DNA of 64,000 nt, taken from the NCBI RefSeq assembly GCF_001580545.1, contig NZ_LRBG01000039.1, positions 744,001 through 808,000 on the forward strand, in the 5' to 3' direction. How positions within the stretch are numbered: the first letter of the stretch is position 1; every line of letters starts with the position of its first letter. This DNA is from Paraburkholderia monticola. Its GTDB lineage: Bacteria; Pseudomonadota; Gammaproteobacteria; Burkholderiales; Burkholderiaceae. Position numbers and translations under genes: made by a program. This document shows, piece after piece, positions 32,964 through 41,557 of this stretch. The notes beneath the pieces are model-generated. The model did not search any database, had not been told where the DNA came from, and saw only the letters and a list, made by a program, of their open reading frames with translations.

Positions 32964-33500
32964 ATGTCCGTCAACCTCGACAGCCTACTCATTCGCCAAC
33001 TGGGTCCCGCCGACCGCGACGCCTATTTCCAGCTTCGTCTGCGTGGGCTGAAAGCGCACCCCGCATCGTTTGGACAAAGTTACGACGAGGCGCTCGCGAA
33101 AGGCGCGGCGCAGCACGACGCGACGCTGCAGGGTTCGGCGGCCGAAGGCACGTTCCTGCTCGGCGCGTACGCGTCGGCCGATGCGCCGCTGATCGGCGTC
33201 GTGGGACTACTGCGCTACAAATCCGACAAGGAGCGGCACAAGGCGAACGTGGTCGGCATGTATGTGGCGCACGAAGCGGCGGGCCGCGGCGTCGGGCGTG
33301 CGCTGCTCAGCGAGCTGTTGACGCGCGCGGCGCGCGTCGACGGTTTGCGGCAGGTGCAGTTGACCGTGGGGAGCCGCAACGACACGGCGCGCAAGCTGTA
33401 TGAATCGCTGGGCTTTCGCAAATATGGATGCGAAGTCGGCGCGTTGTACGTCGACGGCGTGTTCCATGACGAGGATCTGATGGCGCGATTCCTGTCCTAG
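32964..33500 (+). CDS. GNAT family N-acetyltransferase
   Basis: This 178-residue acetyl-CoA-dependent transferase starts SLLIRQLGPADRDAYFQLRL, and the acetyl-CoA loop is VGMYVAHEAAGRGVGRALL (motif Q/R-x-x-G-x-G/A in GRGVGRA, around residue 115). The C-terminal VGSRNDTARKLYESLGFRKYG completes the fold. The N-terminal part with HPASFGQSYDEA matches the common phosphinothricin-type/YhhY-like group, but the acceptor amine is unknown. It begins 44 bases after the XRE gene and could be co-transcribed. The reading frame stays open for 42 codons after its stop (see findings). Confidence 0.87.
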   Translation: MSVNLDSLLIRQLGPADRDAYFQLRLRGLKAHPASFGQSYDEALAKGAAQHDATLQGSAAEGTFLLGAYASADAPLIGVVGLLRYKSDKERHKANVVGMYVAHEAAGRGVGRALLSELLTRAARVDGLRQVQLTVGSRNDTARKLYESLGFRKYGCEVGALYVDGVFHDEDLMARFLS

Positions 33501-33764
33501 CCTCTCCGGACGATTGCCAACGGCACCCCGCTGCCCGTCTACGGCGCGCGCCTCGCCACGGGTTGTCATATCGGCACCTGTTTCAGCGCCATCGTGTCAG
33601 GCAGCCTGGACGACTGGTTTCGGCTCTAGCCCGTCGCGGCTTGCAGCGGCAACCGGTCGACACGCGCTGGCGGCCGCAGGTCGGCCTGGAAGGTGAACCC
33701 CATTCCTCGGAGCCGGTGCCAGTTCTGGCCTGACCGTTACGAATCCGACCCCAGTTGCATAGTT

Positions 33765-33780
33765 TGTAACTTAGGTTACA
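33765..33780. promoter_or_regulatory. Inverted repeat TGTAAC-N4-GTTACA
   Basis: TGTAACTTAGGTTACA: 6-base arms around TTAG. It stands at the beginning of the AT-rich flhDC upstream region and may be a regulator site. Confidence 0.45.
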
Positions 33781-33846
33781 TCTTTCCGTTCCCCCCGCTC
33801 CGGCCCCCGTGTCGTCCCTAAGACGAGTATTTATTACCGTCCATTG

Positions 33847-33887
33847 TTTGCTTTCTATTTGCTTTCTAATTCACAAAGCAAATTTTT
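33847..33887 (+). promoter_or_regulatory. Tandem 11-mer forming alternative hairpin arms, followed by T5
   Basis: TTTGCTTTCTA occurs twice in tandem (33847-33868). The second copy's TTTGCTTT pairs with AAAGCAAA at 33875-33882, which is followed by TTTTT. The first copy offers the same eight bases as an alternative 5' arm. If transcribed, this could act as a weak terminator or conditional attenuator upstream of flhD; if not, it may be a protein site. Confidence 0.45.
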
Positions 33888-34112
33888 AGACCGTCGATCA
33901 GAGCTCGTTACCTGCTCAGACAATTCAATGAAAGGCCCGTACTACAGGGGTTTCCATGGATAGATCGGAGTCTCGAAACGCTAAAAATCCACTTGGCATC
34001 ATTCATTACAACGCCGTGAAAGTCTTACCGAAAATTGATGCATTTTTTCGAGATATTTTTGCGACAAGGGATTGATTTCCTTTTTTACCCTTCATACAAT
34101 TCGTCCCAAGCT

Positions 34113-34127
34113 GTTACGAAATGTAAC
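34113..34127. promoter_or_regulatory. Inverted repeat GTTAC-N5-GTAAC
   Basis: GTTACGAAATGTAAC lies about 130 bases before the flhD start. The same GTTACGAA string also appears singly at 33736, so this may be a repeated recognition element. Confidence 0.4.
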
Positions 34128-34257
34128 GTCTTGTATCAAATGTTCGCTGTCTGTATCAGGTAGCAACACGTAGCCGGAGGTCTCGTTTCCGGTGAGGCAG
34201 AAAAGACATAACGGCGCAAAGCCGACAGAGAAATTCGGGGCTTCGGAAACAGAGAAA

Positions 34258-34578
34258 ATGGACCGTAGCAGCGAGACGCTGGATTCAATCCGCGAGATTA
34301 ACTTGTCTTACATCATGCTCGCGCAACGCATGTTGCGCGAGGACAAACCGGTCGGCATGTTCCGGCTGGGACTGTCGTCGGAACTGGCTGATTTGCTTGC
34401 CGGGCTATCGCTCGCGCAAATCGTCAAGCTGGCCTCTTCCGATCAGCTCTTGTGCTTCTTCCGCTTCAACGACCACACGATGCTGTCGGCTTTGACCCAA
34501 ACGGCCAAGCATGCCGCCGTTGCACCCACCCACACGGCGATCCTGCTGGCAGGCCAGCCCGCCGAGCAATTTGCCTGA
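34258..34578 (+). CDS. flhD: Flagellar master transcriptional regulator FlhD
   Basis: FlhD forms the FlhD4C2 complex with FlhC that activates early (class II) flagellar operons. The sequence SETLDSIREINLSYIMLAQRM, then GMFRLGLSSELADLLAGLSL and AQIVKLASSDQLLCFFRF, is characteristic and complete. From the ATG at 34258 it has 106 residues. An in-frame GTG at 34192 preceded by GGAGG 11 bases upstream would add 22 residues and is a real alternative, since the sequence just before the ATG has only a weak GAGA. It lies 14 bases before flhC, in one operon. Confidence 0.95.
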   Translation: MDRSSETLDSIREINLSYIMLAQRMLREDKPVGMFRLGLSSELADLLAGLSLAQIVKLASSDQLLCFFRFNDHTMLSALTQTAKHAAVAPTHTAILLAGQPAEQFA

Positions 34579-34592
34579 TCGAGGTGACTGCA

Positions 34593-35162
34593 ATGCTCAA
34601 GCGAAGCCTGACCGAAGATGCACAGGAAGTGTTCCGCGCGATCGCGCTGATCGAACTCGGCGCCCGCATGCAGGTGCTCGAGAGCGAGCTGACGCTGTCA
34701 CGCGACCGCATGATCCGCCTGTATCGCGAGGTCAAGGGCGTATCGCCGCCCAAGGGCATGCTGCCGTTCTCGGCGGACTGGTACATGACGTGGCTCGCGA
34801 ACATTCACGCGTCGCTGTTCTACAACACGTATCTGTTCCTGAAGAACGAGGCGCGCTGCTCGCATCTGGATGCGCTGACCAAGGGATACCGGCTCTATCT
34901 CGAGCATTGCCAGCACAGCGAAACCGAACCGGTGCTCGACCTGACGCGCGCCTGGACGCTGGTGCGCTTCTTCGACGCCGACATCCTGCAACTGACGAAA
35001 TGCTGCCGTTGCACCGGCAAGTTCGTCGCGCACAAGCACGACCTGCAGCACAACGTCGTGTGCGGCGCTTGCCAGCCGCCGTCGCGTGCCGGCAAGACGA
35101 AGAAGGCGGCTGCCGCCCGCCAGGAAGCGCTCAGCGCAGCGCAGGTCGCACAGGCCGCCTGA
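34593..35162 (+). CDS. flhC: Flagellar master transcriptional regulator FlhC
   Basis: This 189-residue DNA-contacting partner of FlhD has the FlhC landmarks ALIELGARMQVLESELTLSR, LPFSADWYMTWLANIHASLFYN, and a zinc-binding four-cysteine site (CCRCTGKFVAHKH ... CGACQPP, near residues 136-160). The lysine/alanine-rich tail is as in Burkholderia and Ralstonia proteins. GAGGTGACTGCA precedes the ATG. A strong terminator follows 61 bases after the stop, so flhDC is bicistronic here; motA/B and che genes are not in the window. Confidence 0.96.
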   Translation: MLKRSLTEDAQEVFRAIALIELGARMQVLESELTLSRDRMIRLYREVKGVSPPKGMLPFSADWYMTWLANIHASLFYNTYLFLKNEARCSHLDALTKGYRLYLEHCQHSETEPVLDLTRAWTLVRFFDADILQLTKCCRCTGKFVAHKHDLQHNVVCGACQPPSRAGKTKKAAAARQEALSAAQVAQAA

Positions 35163-35223
35163 CCGATCGATCCGCCCGGCGCCACCCGGCGCCAAACCCG
35201 ATTCAATCCGAAGCTCATATGAG

Positions 35224-35256
35224 TCCGCGCAGTGAACGAACTGCGCGGATTTTTTT
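35224..35256 (+). terminator. Terminator of flhDC
   Basis: TCCGCGCAGT pairs perfectly with ACTGCGCGGA across a 6-base loop and is followed by seven T. Confidence 0.93.
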
Positions 35257-35293
35257 CGCCTGCGCGTCGGACCAGCGGGCGAACCGAATCCTC

Positions 35294-36493
35294 TCAGGTG
35301 TACAGGGAAACCTCCGGCAAGGTCCCGCTGAGCGCGTAGCGGCCGACGTCGCGCACGCGGTAGTCGAGCGGATCGTGAAGCGTATGCACGCGCGCATTGC
35401 GCCAGAAGCGGTCGAGCGCGAGCGGCGCATGCGTCGCGCGGGCGCCGCATGCGTCGAAGAGCTTTTCGCCGATATCGAGCGCCGCCCGATGCGCGACGAT
35501 CTTCGCCTCCGATGTCGCGAGCGCGACGCGCGCACGGGTCTCGGCATCGAGCGTCGCGCGTCGTTGCCACGCGTCGTCGAGCGCGTCGGCGGCGCGCGCG
35601 GCCAGCGCCGCAGCGCTGACCGTCTGTATATGCATTTCGCCGAAGCGCTGGATCAGGTAGGGATCGTCGGTCGCTTTGGCAACGCCGGACGCGATCCACG
35701 GCCGGCCATGTTCGTGCACGTACGCTCGCGCTTCTTCGAGCGCACCCTGCGCGATACCGACGAACAGATTGGTCAGCACCTGTTGCGAGATCAGCGTGCG
35801 CAGGCTCGCGTGCGGGGTGTCGGGCCGCTCGAGCACTTCATGCGGCTGCACCCTGACCCGCGCGAACGACACGCTACCGCTGTCGGTTTGCCGCTGGCCA
35901 ATCGGGTCCCAGTCGTCGTGCACGGTGATGCCTTCGCGCGTGGTCGGAACGGCAGCGAAGACGGGCTTGCCGGTCGCTGGATAGTGCGCGGACACGATCA
36001 TCATCTGCGAGCCGCGCGTGCCGGAGCAGAAACCTTTCTGGCCGTCGAGCAGGTAGCCGCCATCGTGCGTTGCGGTTGCCGTCAGGCGCGTGTCGAGTGG
36101 ATTGACCGCATTGCCCCACCACCAGCGATGCTCGACGGTACCGCGCAAATACTGCTCGCGTTGTCGAGGATTGCCCCATAGGTCGATGCTGACCACCTGC
36201 AGGCAAGTGAAGCCGACCAGATGCGCGAGCGCGCTATCGACCCGCGCGAGTTCGCGCACCACGCCGTAGATCTCGGACCAGCGCGTGCCGGCGCCGCCGA
36301 ATTCGCGCGGCACGGCGAGCGTCAGCAGGCCCGCGTCGGCGATCCACTGCTTCTCCTGCGCGGCGTGGCCGCCTTCGCGATCGCGTTGCGCGGCGCTCGC
36401 GCGCAATGCGGCGAGCAGTGTGGTGAGATCGCGGGCGGGACGCGGGTGCCCCTGCTCGCGAATCTGCTCGATGCCGTCATGCATGAAAGTCAC
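35294..36493 (-). CDS. Acyl-CoA-dehydrogenase-like flavin monooxygenase (DszC/SfnB-type)
   Basis: This 399-residue protein has the acyl-CoA dehydrogenase fold: helical N-terminal domain (GLLTLAVPREFGGAGTRWSEIYGVV), beta domain (WWGNAVNPLDTRL, GGYLLDGQKGFCSGTRGSQ) and C-terminal helical bundle (GEKLFDACGARATHAPLALDRFWRNARVHTLHDP). The last motif, ending with an RxHTLHD-type string, is typical of the DszC/SfnC branch. Those enzymes use reduced flavin and oxygen on sulphur compounds, so oxygenation rather than acyl-CoA oxidation is likely. Start: GTG at 36493 with AAGG nearby, or ATG at 36484. It is convergent with flhDC and has no flavin reductase neighbour. Confidence 0.82.
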   Translation of the reverse strand: MTFMHDGIEQIREQGHPRPARDLTTLLAALRASAAQRDREGGHAAQEKQWIADAGLLTLAVPREFGGAGTRWSEIYGVVRELARVDSALAHLVGFTCLQVVSIDLWGNPRQREQYLRGTVEHRWWWGNAVNPLDTRLTATATHDGGYLLDGQKGFCSGTRGSQMMIVSAHYPATGKPVFAAVPTTREGITVHDDWDPIGQRQTDSGSVSFARVRVQPHEVLERPDTPHASLRTLISQQVLTNLFVGIAQGALEEARAYVHEHGRPWIASGVAKATDDPYLIQRFGEMHIQTVSAAALAARAADALDDAWQRRATLDAETRARVALATSEAKIVAHRAALDIGEKLFDACGARATHAPLALDRFWRNARVHTLHDPLDYRVRDVGRYALSGTLPEVSLYT

Positions 36494-36602
36494 TGGCTTG
36501 CCTTGGGATCATCGTTGGCTGGATCGGACGATGATAAGGAGCCCCGCACAAGGGGTCTACGAAGCGATTTGCACAAGTAAAGCGCCAAAAGCGATTTGCG
36601 CG

Positions 36603-36639
36603 AAAAAACGCCGGGCGGCGCTTGCGCGCGGCCCGGCGT
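36603..36639 (-). terminator. Terminator of the RND efflux operon
   Basis: ACGCCGGGC and GCCCGGCGT form a 9-bp perfect stem. Read leftward it is followed by six T. It lies 44 bases past the outer-membrane lipoprotein gene. Confidence 0.88.
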
Positions 36640-36682
36640 GGGTGATGCGATCGATAAAACGCCTGCTAACAGGCTTGGGGAT

Positions 36683-38317
36683 TCAGCGCTTCGCGACCTG
36701 TTGCTGCGCTGAGACGGATGCGGCCGCTGCCGTGGAGCCGGCGGCACCTTCCGGCGCCGACACCGCCCCCACCGCCGTATCGCCCGCCGTCACCTCGCCC
36801 CAACCGCCACCGAGCGCACGAATCAGATTTACCGTCGCGACCGCCTGCGTCCCCGCCAGATGGCTCGCCTGCAATTGCGACTGCAACACCTGCCGCTCCG
36901 CATCGATCACGTCGAGATAGCTGACCGCGCCCTCCGTGTACTGCGTGCTCGACAGATGCTCGGCGCGCTGCGAGGCGTTGACCGCGTCGTTCTGCTCGCG
37001 CATCTGATCGTCGAGCAAGCGCAGATCGGCAAGGTTGTCCTCGACTTCCCGGAACGCCACGAGTACCTGTTGACGATACTGCGCGACGTCCTCGTCGTAC
37101 TTCGACCGTGCCTGCGCGAGATTGGCCTTGAGTTGACCGCCGTGGAAGATCGGCACCGTCAGCGCCGTGCCCGCAAACGGACCGAGGATGAACGCTCGGC
37201 TCGACCACATGAACAGATCGCCGAGCGTCGCCGATTCAAAGCCGAACGCGCCGGTGATGTCGAGCTTCGGGAAGAACGCCGACTTGGCGAGCCCGACGCG
37301 CGCGTTCGCTGCCTGCATCGCGCGCTCGGCCGCGGCGATGTCCGGCCGGCGTTCGAGCAGCGCCGACGGCAACCCCGACGGCACGCGCACCGTCACCGGC
37401 GCGAGCGGCGCTTCCGCGAACGAGAAATCGGCGGGCGGCTTGCCGAGCAGAATCGCGAGACTATGCTCCGAGGCCGCTCGCTGGCGCGCGACGCCGACCG
37501 CGTCGGCACGCGCGCTCGCGAGCTCGTTACGCGAGCGCGACAGATCCAGTTCGCTGATATCGCCTTCCCTGAAGCGTCGCTCGACCAGCTTCAGCGTGTC
37601 CTCGCGCAACGCGACGGTGCGTCGATACAGATCCTGGTCCGTGTCGAGCTCGCGCAACTGGAAGTAGTTCTGCGCCACATCGGCCTGCAACGACAACTGC
37701 ACCGAGCGGAACAGCGCTTCGCTCTGCTGCTCGTCCGAACGCGCTGCGTTCACGTTCGAGCTGACCCGCCCGAACAGATCCGCTTCATACGACGCGCCGA
37801 CCTGCGCGCGCCAGATCGTGCCCGTCGTGCCGCCCGCGCTGTCCGGCAGGAATTGCGACGCCGCCGACGCGCGCTCGCGCGTCGGGCCGAAGCCCGCGTC
37901 GAGCTTCGGGAACCAGTCGGACTTCGCGGACTGGGTCACCGCGCGTGCCTGCTGCACGCGCGCGGCCGCGGCCTTCAGGTCCTGGTTCGCGGCGGCGGCC
38001 TGCTCTTCGAGCGCGTCGAGCTGCGGGTCGCCGAACACCTTCCACCATTCACCACGCAGCACATCGTCGGCGGGCTGGGCCGGTTTCCACGTGCCGTTGT
38101 TTTCCGCCGATGCAGCCGAACCCGTCGCCACGCCCGACGCCGCCGAAGCCGGCGTCGCTACCGCCGGCGCTTCCTTGAACGCCGCCGGCGTTTCGACGTC
38201 GGGCCGCTTATAGGTGGGCTCGACCGAGCAGGCGGCAAGGAGCGCGATCAGCAAACCGCTCGCGGCCGCGCGGCCCCATCCGCGCAAAGAGTCAAAGCGA
38301 GATTCAAACCGTTTCAT
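36683..38317 (-). CDS. oprC: RND efflux outer-membrane lipoprotein (OprM/NodT family, OprC-like)
   Basis: This 544-residue outer-membrane channel of a tripartite drug pump has a lipoprotein signal with Cys30 (LLIALLAACSVEPTYKRPDVETP). The periplasmic helices contain QDLKAAAARVQQARAVTQSAKSD and DVAQNYFQLRELDTDQDLYRRT, with the conserved RRPDIAAAERAMQAANARVGLAKSAFFP. The C-terminal tail is long and Ala-rich. A Pro/Ala linker occupies residues 45-75. It is the last gene of a four-gene leftward operon and starts 13 bases after the pump gene. The name follows the Burkholderia llpE-bpeE-bpeF-oprC arrangement; orthology is inferred from gene order. Confidence 0.88.
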   Translation of the reverse strand: MKRFESRFDSLRGWGRAAASGLLIALLAACSVEPTYKRPDVETPAAFKEAPAVATPASAASGVATGSAASAENNGTWKPAQPADDVLRGEWWKVFGDPQLDALEEQAAAANQDLKAAAARVQQARAVTQSAKSDWFPKLDAGFGPTRERASAASQFLPDSAGGTTGTIWRAQVGASYEADLFGRVSSNVNAARSDEQQSEALFRSVQLSLQADVAQNYFQLRELDTDQDLYRRTVALREDTLKLVERRFREGDISELDLSRSRNELASARADAVGVARQRAASEHSLAILLGKPPADFSFAEAPLAPVTVRVPSGLPSALLERRPDIAAAERAMQAANARVGLAKSAFFPKLDITGAFGFESATLGDLFMWSSRAFILGPFAGTALTVPIFHGGQLKANLAQARSKYDEDVAQYRQQVLVAFREVEDNLADLRLLDDQMREQNDAVNASQRAEHLSSTQYTEGAVSYLDVIDAERQVLQSQLQASHLAGTQAVATVNLIRALGGGWGEVTAGDTAVGAVSAPEGAAGSTAAAASVSAQQQVAKR

Positions 38318-38330
38318 TGTTGTTTTCTCC

Positions 38331-41300
38331 TCAGGCGTCCGTAACCGCTGCGCCATAGCGCGGCGAATCCTTCTGCGCGACGTGGATCGTCCCACCCGCG
38401 AGCGAACGCAGCACCACATAAAACACCGGCGTCAGCATCAGGCCGAACAGCGTGACGCCGAGCATGCCGAAGAACACCGCGACGCCCATCGCGTGACGCA
38501 TCTCCGAGCCCGCGCCGCTCGATACCACCAGCGGCACGACGCCCATGATGAAGGCGATCGACGTCATCAGAATCGGCCGCAGACGCAGACGGCTCGCCTC
38601 GATTGCCGCCTGCAGCGGCGTGCGTCCGTCGTGTTCGAGCTCGCGTGCGAACTCGACGATCAGAATCGCGTTCTTCGCCGACAAGCCCACCAGCACCATC
38701 AAACCGATCTGCGTGAAGATGTTGTTGTCGCCACCCGTGAGCCACACGCCGGTCAGCGCGGACAGCACGCTCATCGGCACGATCAGGATCACCGCGAGCG
38801 GCAGCGTCAGGCTTTCATACAACGCGGCGAGCACGAGGAACACGAGCAGCACGCTGATCGGGAACACCCACATACCCGCATTGCCGGCGAGGATCTGCTG
38901 ATACGTGAGGTCGGTCCATTCGAGCTTCACGCCGTGCGGCAGCACCTCGGCGGCCACGCGTTCGGCCGCGGCCTGCGCCTGTCCCGACGAGAAGCCAGGG
39001 GCCGGGCCGCCGTTGATGTCGGCCGCCGTGTAGCCGTTGTAGCGCACCACCATCTCCGGTCCGTACGTCGGCGTCACCGTGACGAGCGACGACAACGGCA
39101 CCATCTCGCCCGCCGCGTTACGCGTCTTCAGTTGCAGGATGTCGTCGGCGCGTTGACGGAACGGTGCATCCGCCTGCACGCGCACCTGGTACACGCGGCC
39201 GAAGCGGTTGAAGTCGTTCACATACAGCGAGCCCAGATAGATCTGCATCGTGTCGAACACGTCGGTGACCGGCACGCCGAGCTGCTTCGCCTTCACGCGA
39301 TCGAGATCGACGTTCAGTTGCGGCACGTTGATCTGATAGCTCGAGAAGGTCGGCCCGAGTTCAGGCGTTTGCGCGGCGCGCTTCACGAAGGCTTCGGCAG
39401 CCTTGTTCAGTTCCGCGTAACCGACCGCGCCGTGATCTTCGAGCTGCATCTTGAAGCCGCCGAGCGTACCGAGCCCGAGCACCGGCGGCGGCGGGAACAC
39501 CGCGACGAACGAGTCCTTGATCGCGCCGTACTGCTGATTCAACGCACCGGCGATCGCGCCTGCCGACAGCTTCTTGTTGCCGCGCTCCTTGAAAGGCTTC
39601 AGCGTGACGAACACGATGCCCGCGCTCGAACTATTCGTGAAGCCGTTCACCGACAAACCGGGGAACGCCACCGCGCTTTCCACACCCGGCTGCTTCAGGG
39701 CGATCGCGCTCATATCGCGGATCACCTTCTCGGTGCGATCGAGCGACGCGCCGTTCGGCAACTGCGCGAACGCGATCAGATACTCCTTGTCCTGAGCAGG
39801 CACGAAGCCGCCCGGCACGATCCGCGCCATCAGAACGGTGGCGCCGAGGAGGATCGCGTACACCGCGAGCATCGCGCCCTTGCGGCGCAGCACGCCGGTC
39901 ACGCCGCGGCCATAGGCTTCCGACCCGCGATGAAAGACCTTGTTGAATTGCCTGAAGAAGCCGCCGAGCACGCGGTTCATCACGCGCGTAAGCCAGTCTT
40001 CCTTCTCCCCGTGGCTGCGCAGCAGCAGCGCGGACAACGCCGGCGACAGCGTCAGCGAATTGAACGCCGAGATCACCGTCGAGATCGCGATGGTCATCGC
40101 AAACTGCTTGTAGAACTGGCCCGTCAGGCCGGTCATGAACGCGAGCGGCACGAACACGGCGACGAGCGTGAGCGCAATCGCGATGATCGGCCCGCTCACT
40201 TCGCGCATCGCCTTGTAGGTCGCGTCGCGCGCACTGAGCCCGCTTTCGATGTTGCGCTCGACGTTCTCCACCACGACGATCGCATCGTCGACCACGATAC
40301 CGATCGCGAGCACCATGCCGAATAGCGACAACGCGTTGATCGAAAAGCCGAACGCGAGCAGCAGCGAGAACGTGCCGACGATCGACACCGGCACCGCGAT
40401 CAACGGAATGATCGAAGCGCGCCACGTCTGCAGGAATACGATCACGACGATCACGACCAGCGCGATGGCTTCAAGCAGCGTATGGATGACCGCCTCGATA
40501 CTCGAGCGCACGAACTGCGTCGGGTCGTAGACGATCCGGTATTCGACGCCAGCCGGCATATCGACGGCCAGTTCCTTCATCGCCGCGCGCACCTGCTCGG
40601 AGATCGCGAGCGAGTTCGCGCCGGGCGCCTGATTGATCGCGAGCGCCACCGCCGGCTTGTTGTCGAGCAGCGAACGCAGGCCATATTCCGAGGCCGCGAG
40701 CTCGACCCGCGCGATGTCGCGCAGATAGGTCACGCCGCCATCCGGCGCGGTCTTCACGATGATGTCGCCGAATTCGCCTTCGGTCCTCAAACGGCCACGC
40801 GCATTGACCGACAACTGCAACTGCGTGCCCGGCACCGACGGCGACGCGCCGATCACACCGGCCGCGACCTGGATGTTCTGCTCGCGAATCGCGTTCACGA
40901 CTTCAGTCGCGGTCAGCCCGCGTTGTGCCACCTTCTGCGGATCGAGCCAGATCCGCATCGCGTAGTCGCCCGAGCCCCACAGCTGCACCTCGCCGACGCC
41001 CTGAATCCGCGCGAGCCGATCCTTCACGTTCAGCAGCGCGTAATTGCGCAGGTACGTCATGTCGTAGCGATCGTTCGGCGAGATCAGGTGCACGACCATC
41101 GTCAGCGTCGGCGAACTCTTGATCGTCGTCACGCCGAGCCGCTGCACGTCTTCCGGCAGACGCGGCAGCGCCTGATTGACGCGGTTCTGCACGAGCTGCG
41201 TCGCGAGGTCCGGATTGGTGCCGAGCTTGAACGTGACGGTCAGCGTCAGATTGCCGTCGCTATTCGCCTGCGACTGCATGTACAACATGTTCTCGACGCC

Positions 41301-41516
41301 GTTGATCTGCTCTTCGAGCGGCGCGGCGACCGCCTCGGCGATCACTTTCGGATTCGCGCCCGGATACTGCGCGTGCACCACCACCGAAGGCGGCACCACT
41401 TCCGGGTACTCGGAGATGGGCAGCTTGAACAGCGAGATGATGCCCCCGAGCAGGATCAATACCGATAGCACGCCTGCGAAGATCGGGCGATCGATGAAGA
41501 ATTTGGATATGTTCAT
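38331..41516 (-). CDS. bpeF: RND multidrug efflux pump, HAE1 family (BpeF/MexF/OqxB-like)
   Basis: This 1061-residue trimeric inner-membrane antiporter captures drugs from the periplasm and membrane. It opens MNISKFFIDRPIFAGVLSVLI. The transmembrane proton-relay segment GMVLAIGIVVDDAIVVVENVER carries the paired aspartates. TM10 has GLSAKNAILIVEFARELEHDGR with the relay lysine, and TM11/12 the RPILMTSIAFIMGVVPLV. The porter-loop sequence FPPPPVLGLGTLGGFK is typical of the MexF/OqxB/BpeF branch. In Burkholderia this pump exports chloramphenicol and trimethoprim; that specificity is inferred by relationship. It lies between fusion-protein and outer-membrane genes. Confidence 0.93.
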   Translation of the reverse strand: MNISKFFIDRPIFAGVLSVLILLGGIISLFKLPISEYPEVVPPSVVVHAQYPGANPKVIAEAVAAPLEEQINGVENMLYMQSQANSDGNLTLTVTFKLGTNPDLATQLVQNRVNQALPRLPEDVQRLGVTTIKSSPTLTMVVHLISPNDRYDMTYLRNYALLNVKDRLARIQGVGEVQLWGSGDYAMRIWLDPQKVAQRGLTATEVVNAIREQNIQVAAGVIGASPSVPGTQLQLSVNARGRLRTEGEFGDIIVKTAPDGGVTYLRDIARVELAASEYGLRSLLDNKPAVALAINQAPGANSLAISEQVRAAMKELAVDMPAGVEYRIVYDPTQFVRSSIEAVIHTLLEAIALVVIVVIVFLQTWRASIIPLIAVPVSIVGTFSLLLAFGFSINALSLFGMVLAIGIVVDDAIVVVENVERNIESGLSARDATYKAMREVSGPIIAIALTLVAVFVPLAFMTGLTGQFYKQFAMTIAISTVISAFNSLTLSPALSALLLRSHGEKEDWLTRVMNRVLGGFFRQFNKVFHRGSEAYGRGVTGVLRRKGAMLAVYAILLGATVLMARIVPGGFVPAQDKEYLIAFAQLPNGASLDRTEKVIRDMSAIALKQPGVESAVAFPGLSVNGFTNSSSAGIVFVTLKPFKERGNKKLSAGAIAGALNQQYGAIKDSFVAVFPPPPVLGLGTLGGFKMQLEDHGAVGYAELNKAAEAFVKRAAQTPELGPTFSSYQINVPQLNVDLDRVKAKQLGVPVTDVFDTMQIYLGSLYVNDFNRFGRVYQVRVQADAPFRQRADDILQLKTRNAAGEMVPLSSLVTVTPTYGPEMVVRYNGYTAADINGGPAPGFSSGQAQAAAERVAAEVLPHGVKLEWTDLTYQQILAGNAGMWVFPISVLLVFLVLAALYESLTLPLAVILIVPMSVLSALTGVWLTGGDNNIFTQIGLMVLVGLSAKNAILIVEFARELEHDGRTPLQAAIEASRLRLRPILMTSIAFIMGVVPLVVSSGAGSEMRHAMGVAVFFGMLGVTLFGLMLTPVFYVVLRSLAGGTIHVAQKDSPRYGAAVTDA

Positions 41517-41557
41517 TGGAAGCTCTTAACTTGGACCATGCGGTTGCGGCATGCGGC

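Larger units (their letters stand above)
33501..34257. other. Long intergenic region and leader upstream of flhDC
   Basis: 757 bases without a convincing gene. The first 200 bases are GC-rich; from about 33765 the region becomes strongly AT-rich. It holds two GTAAC-based inverted repeats (33765-33780 and 34113-34127), a tandem 11-mer and a hairpin followed by T5 (33847-33887). Long regulated leaders upstream of flhDC are known in enteric bacteria, where many regulators and RNAs act. The AT-rich part most likely holds the promoter. Confidence 0.6.

Noticed and set aside
38214..40325. Long + strand frame antisense to the RND pump gene
   Set aside because: Arg/His-rich composition without motifs; the pump on the other strand has all family motifs.
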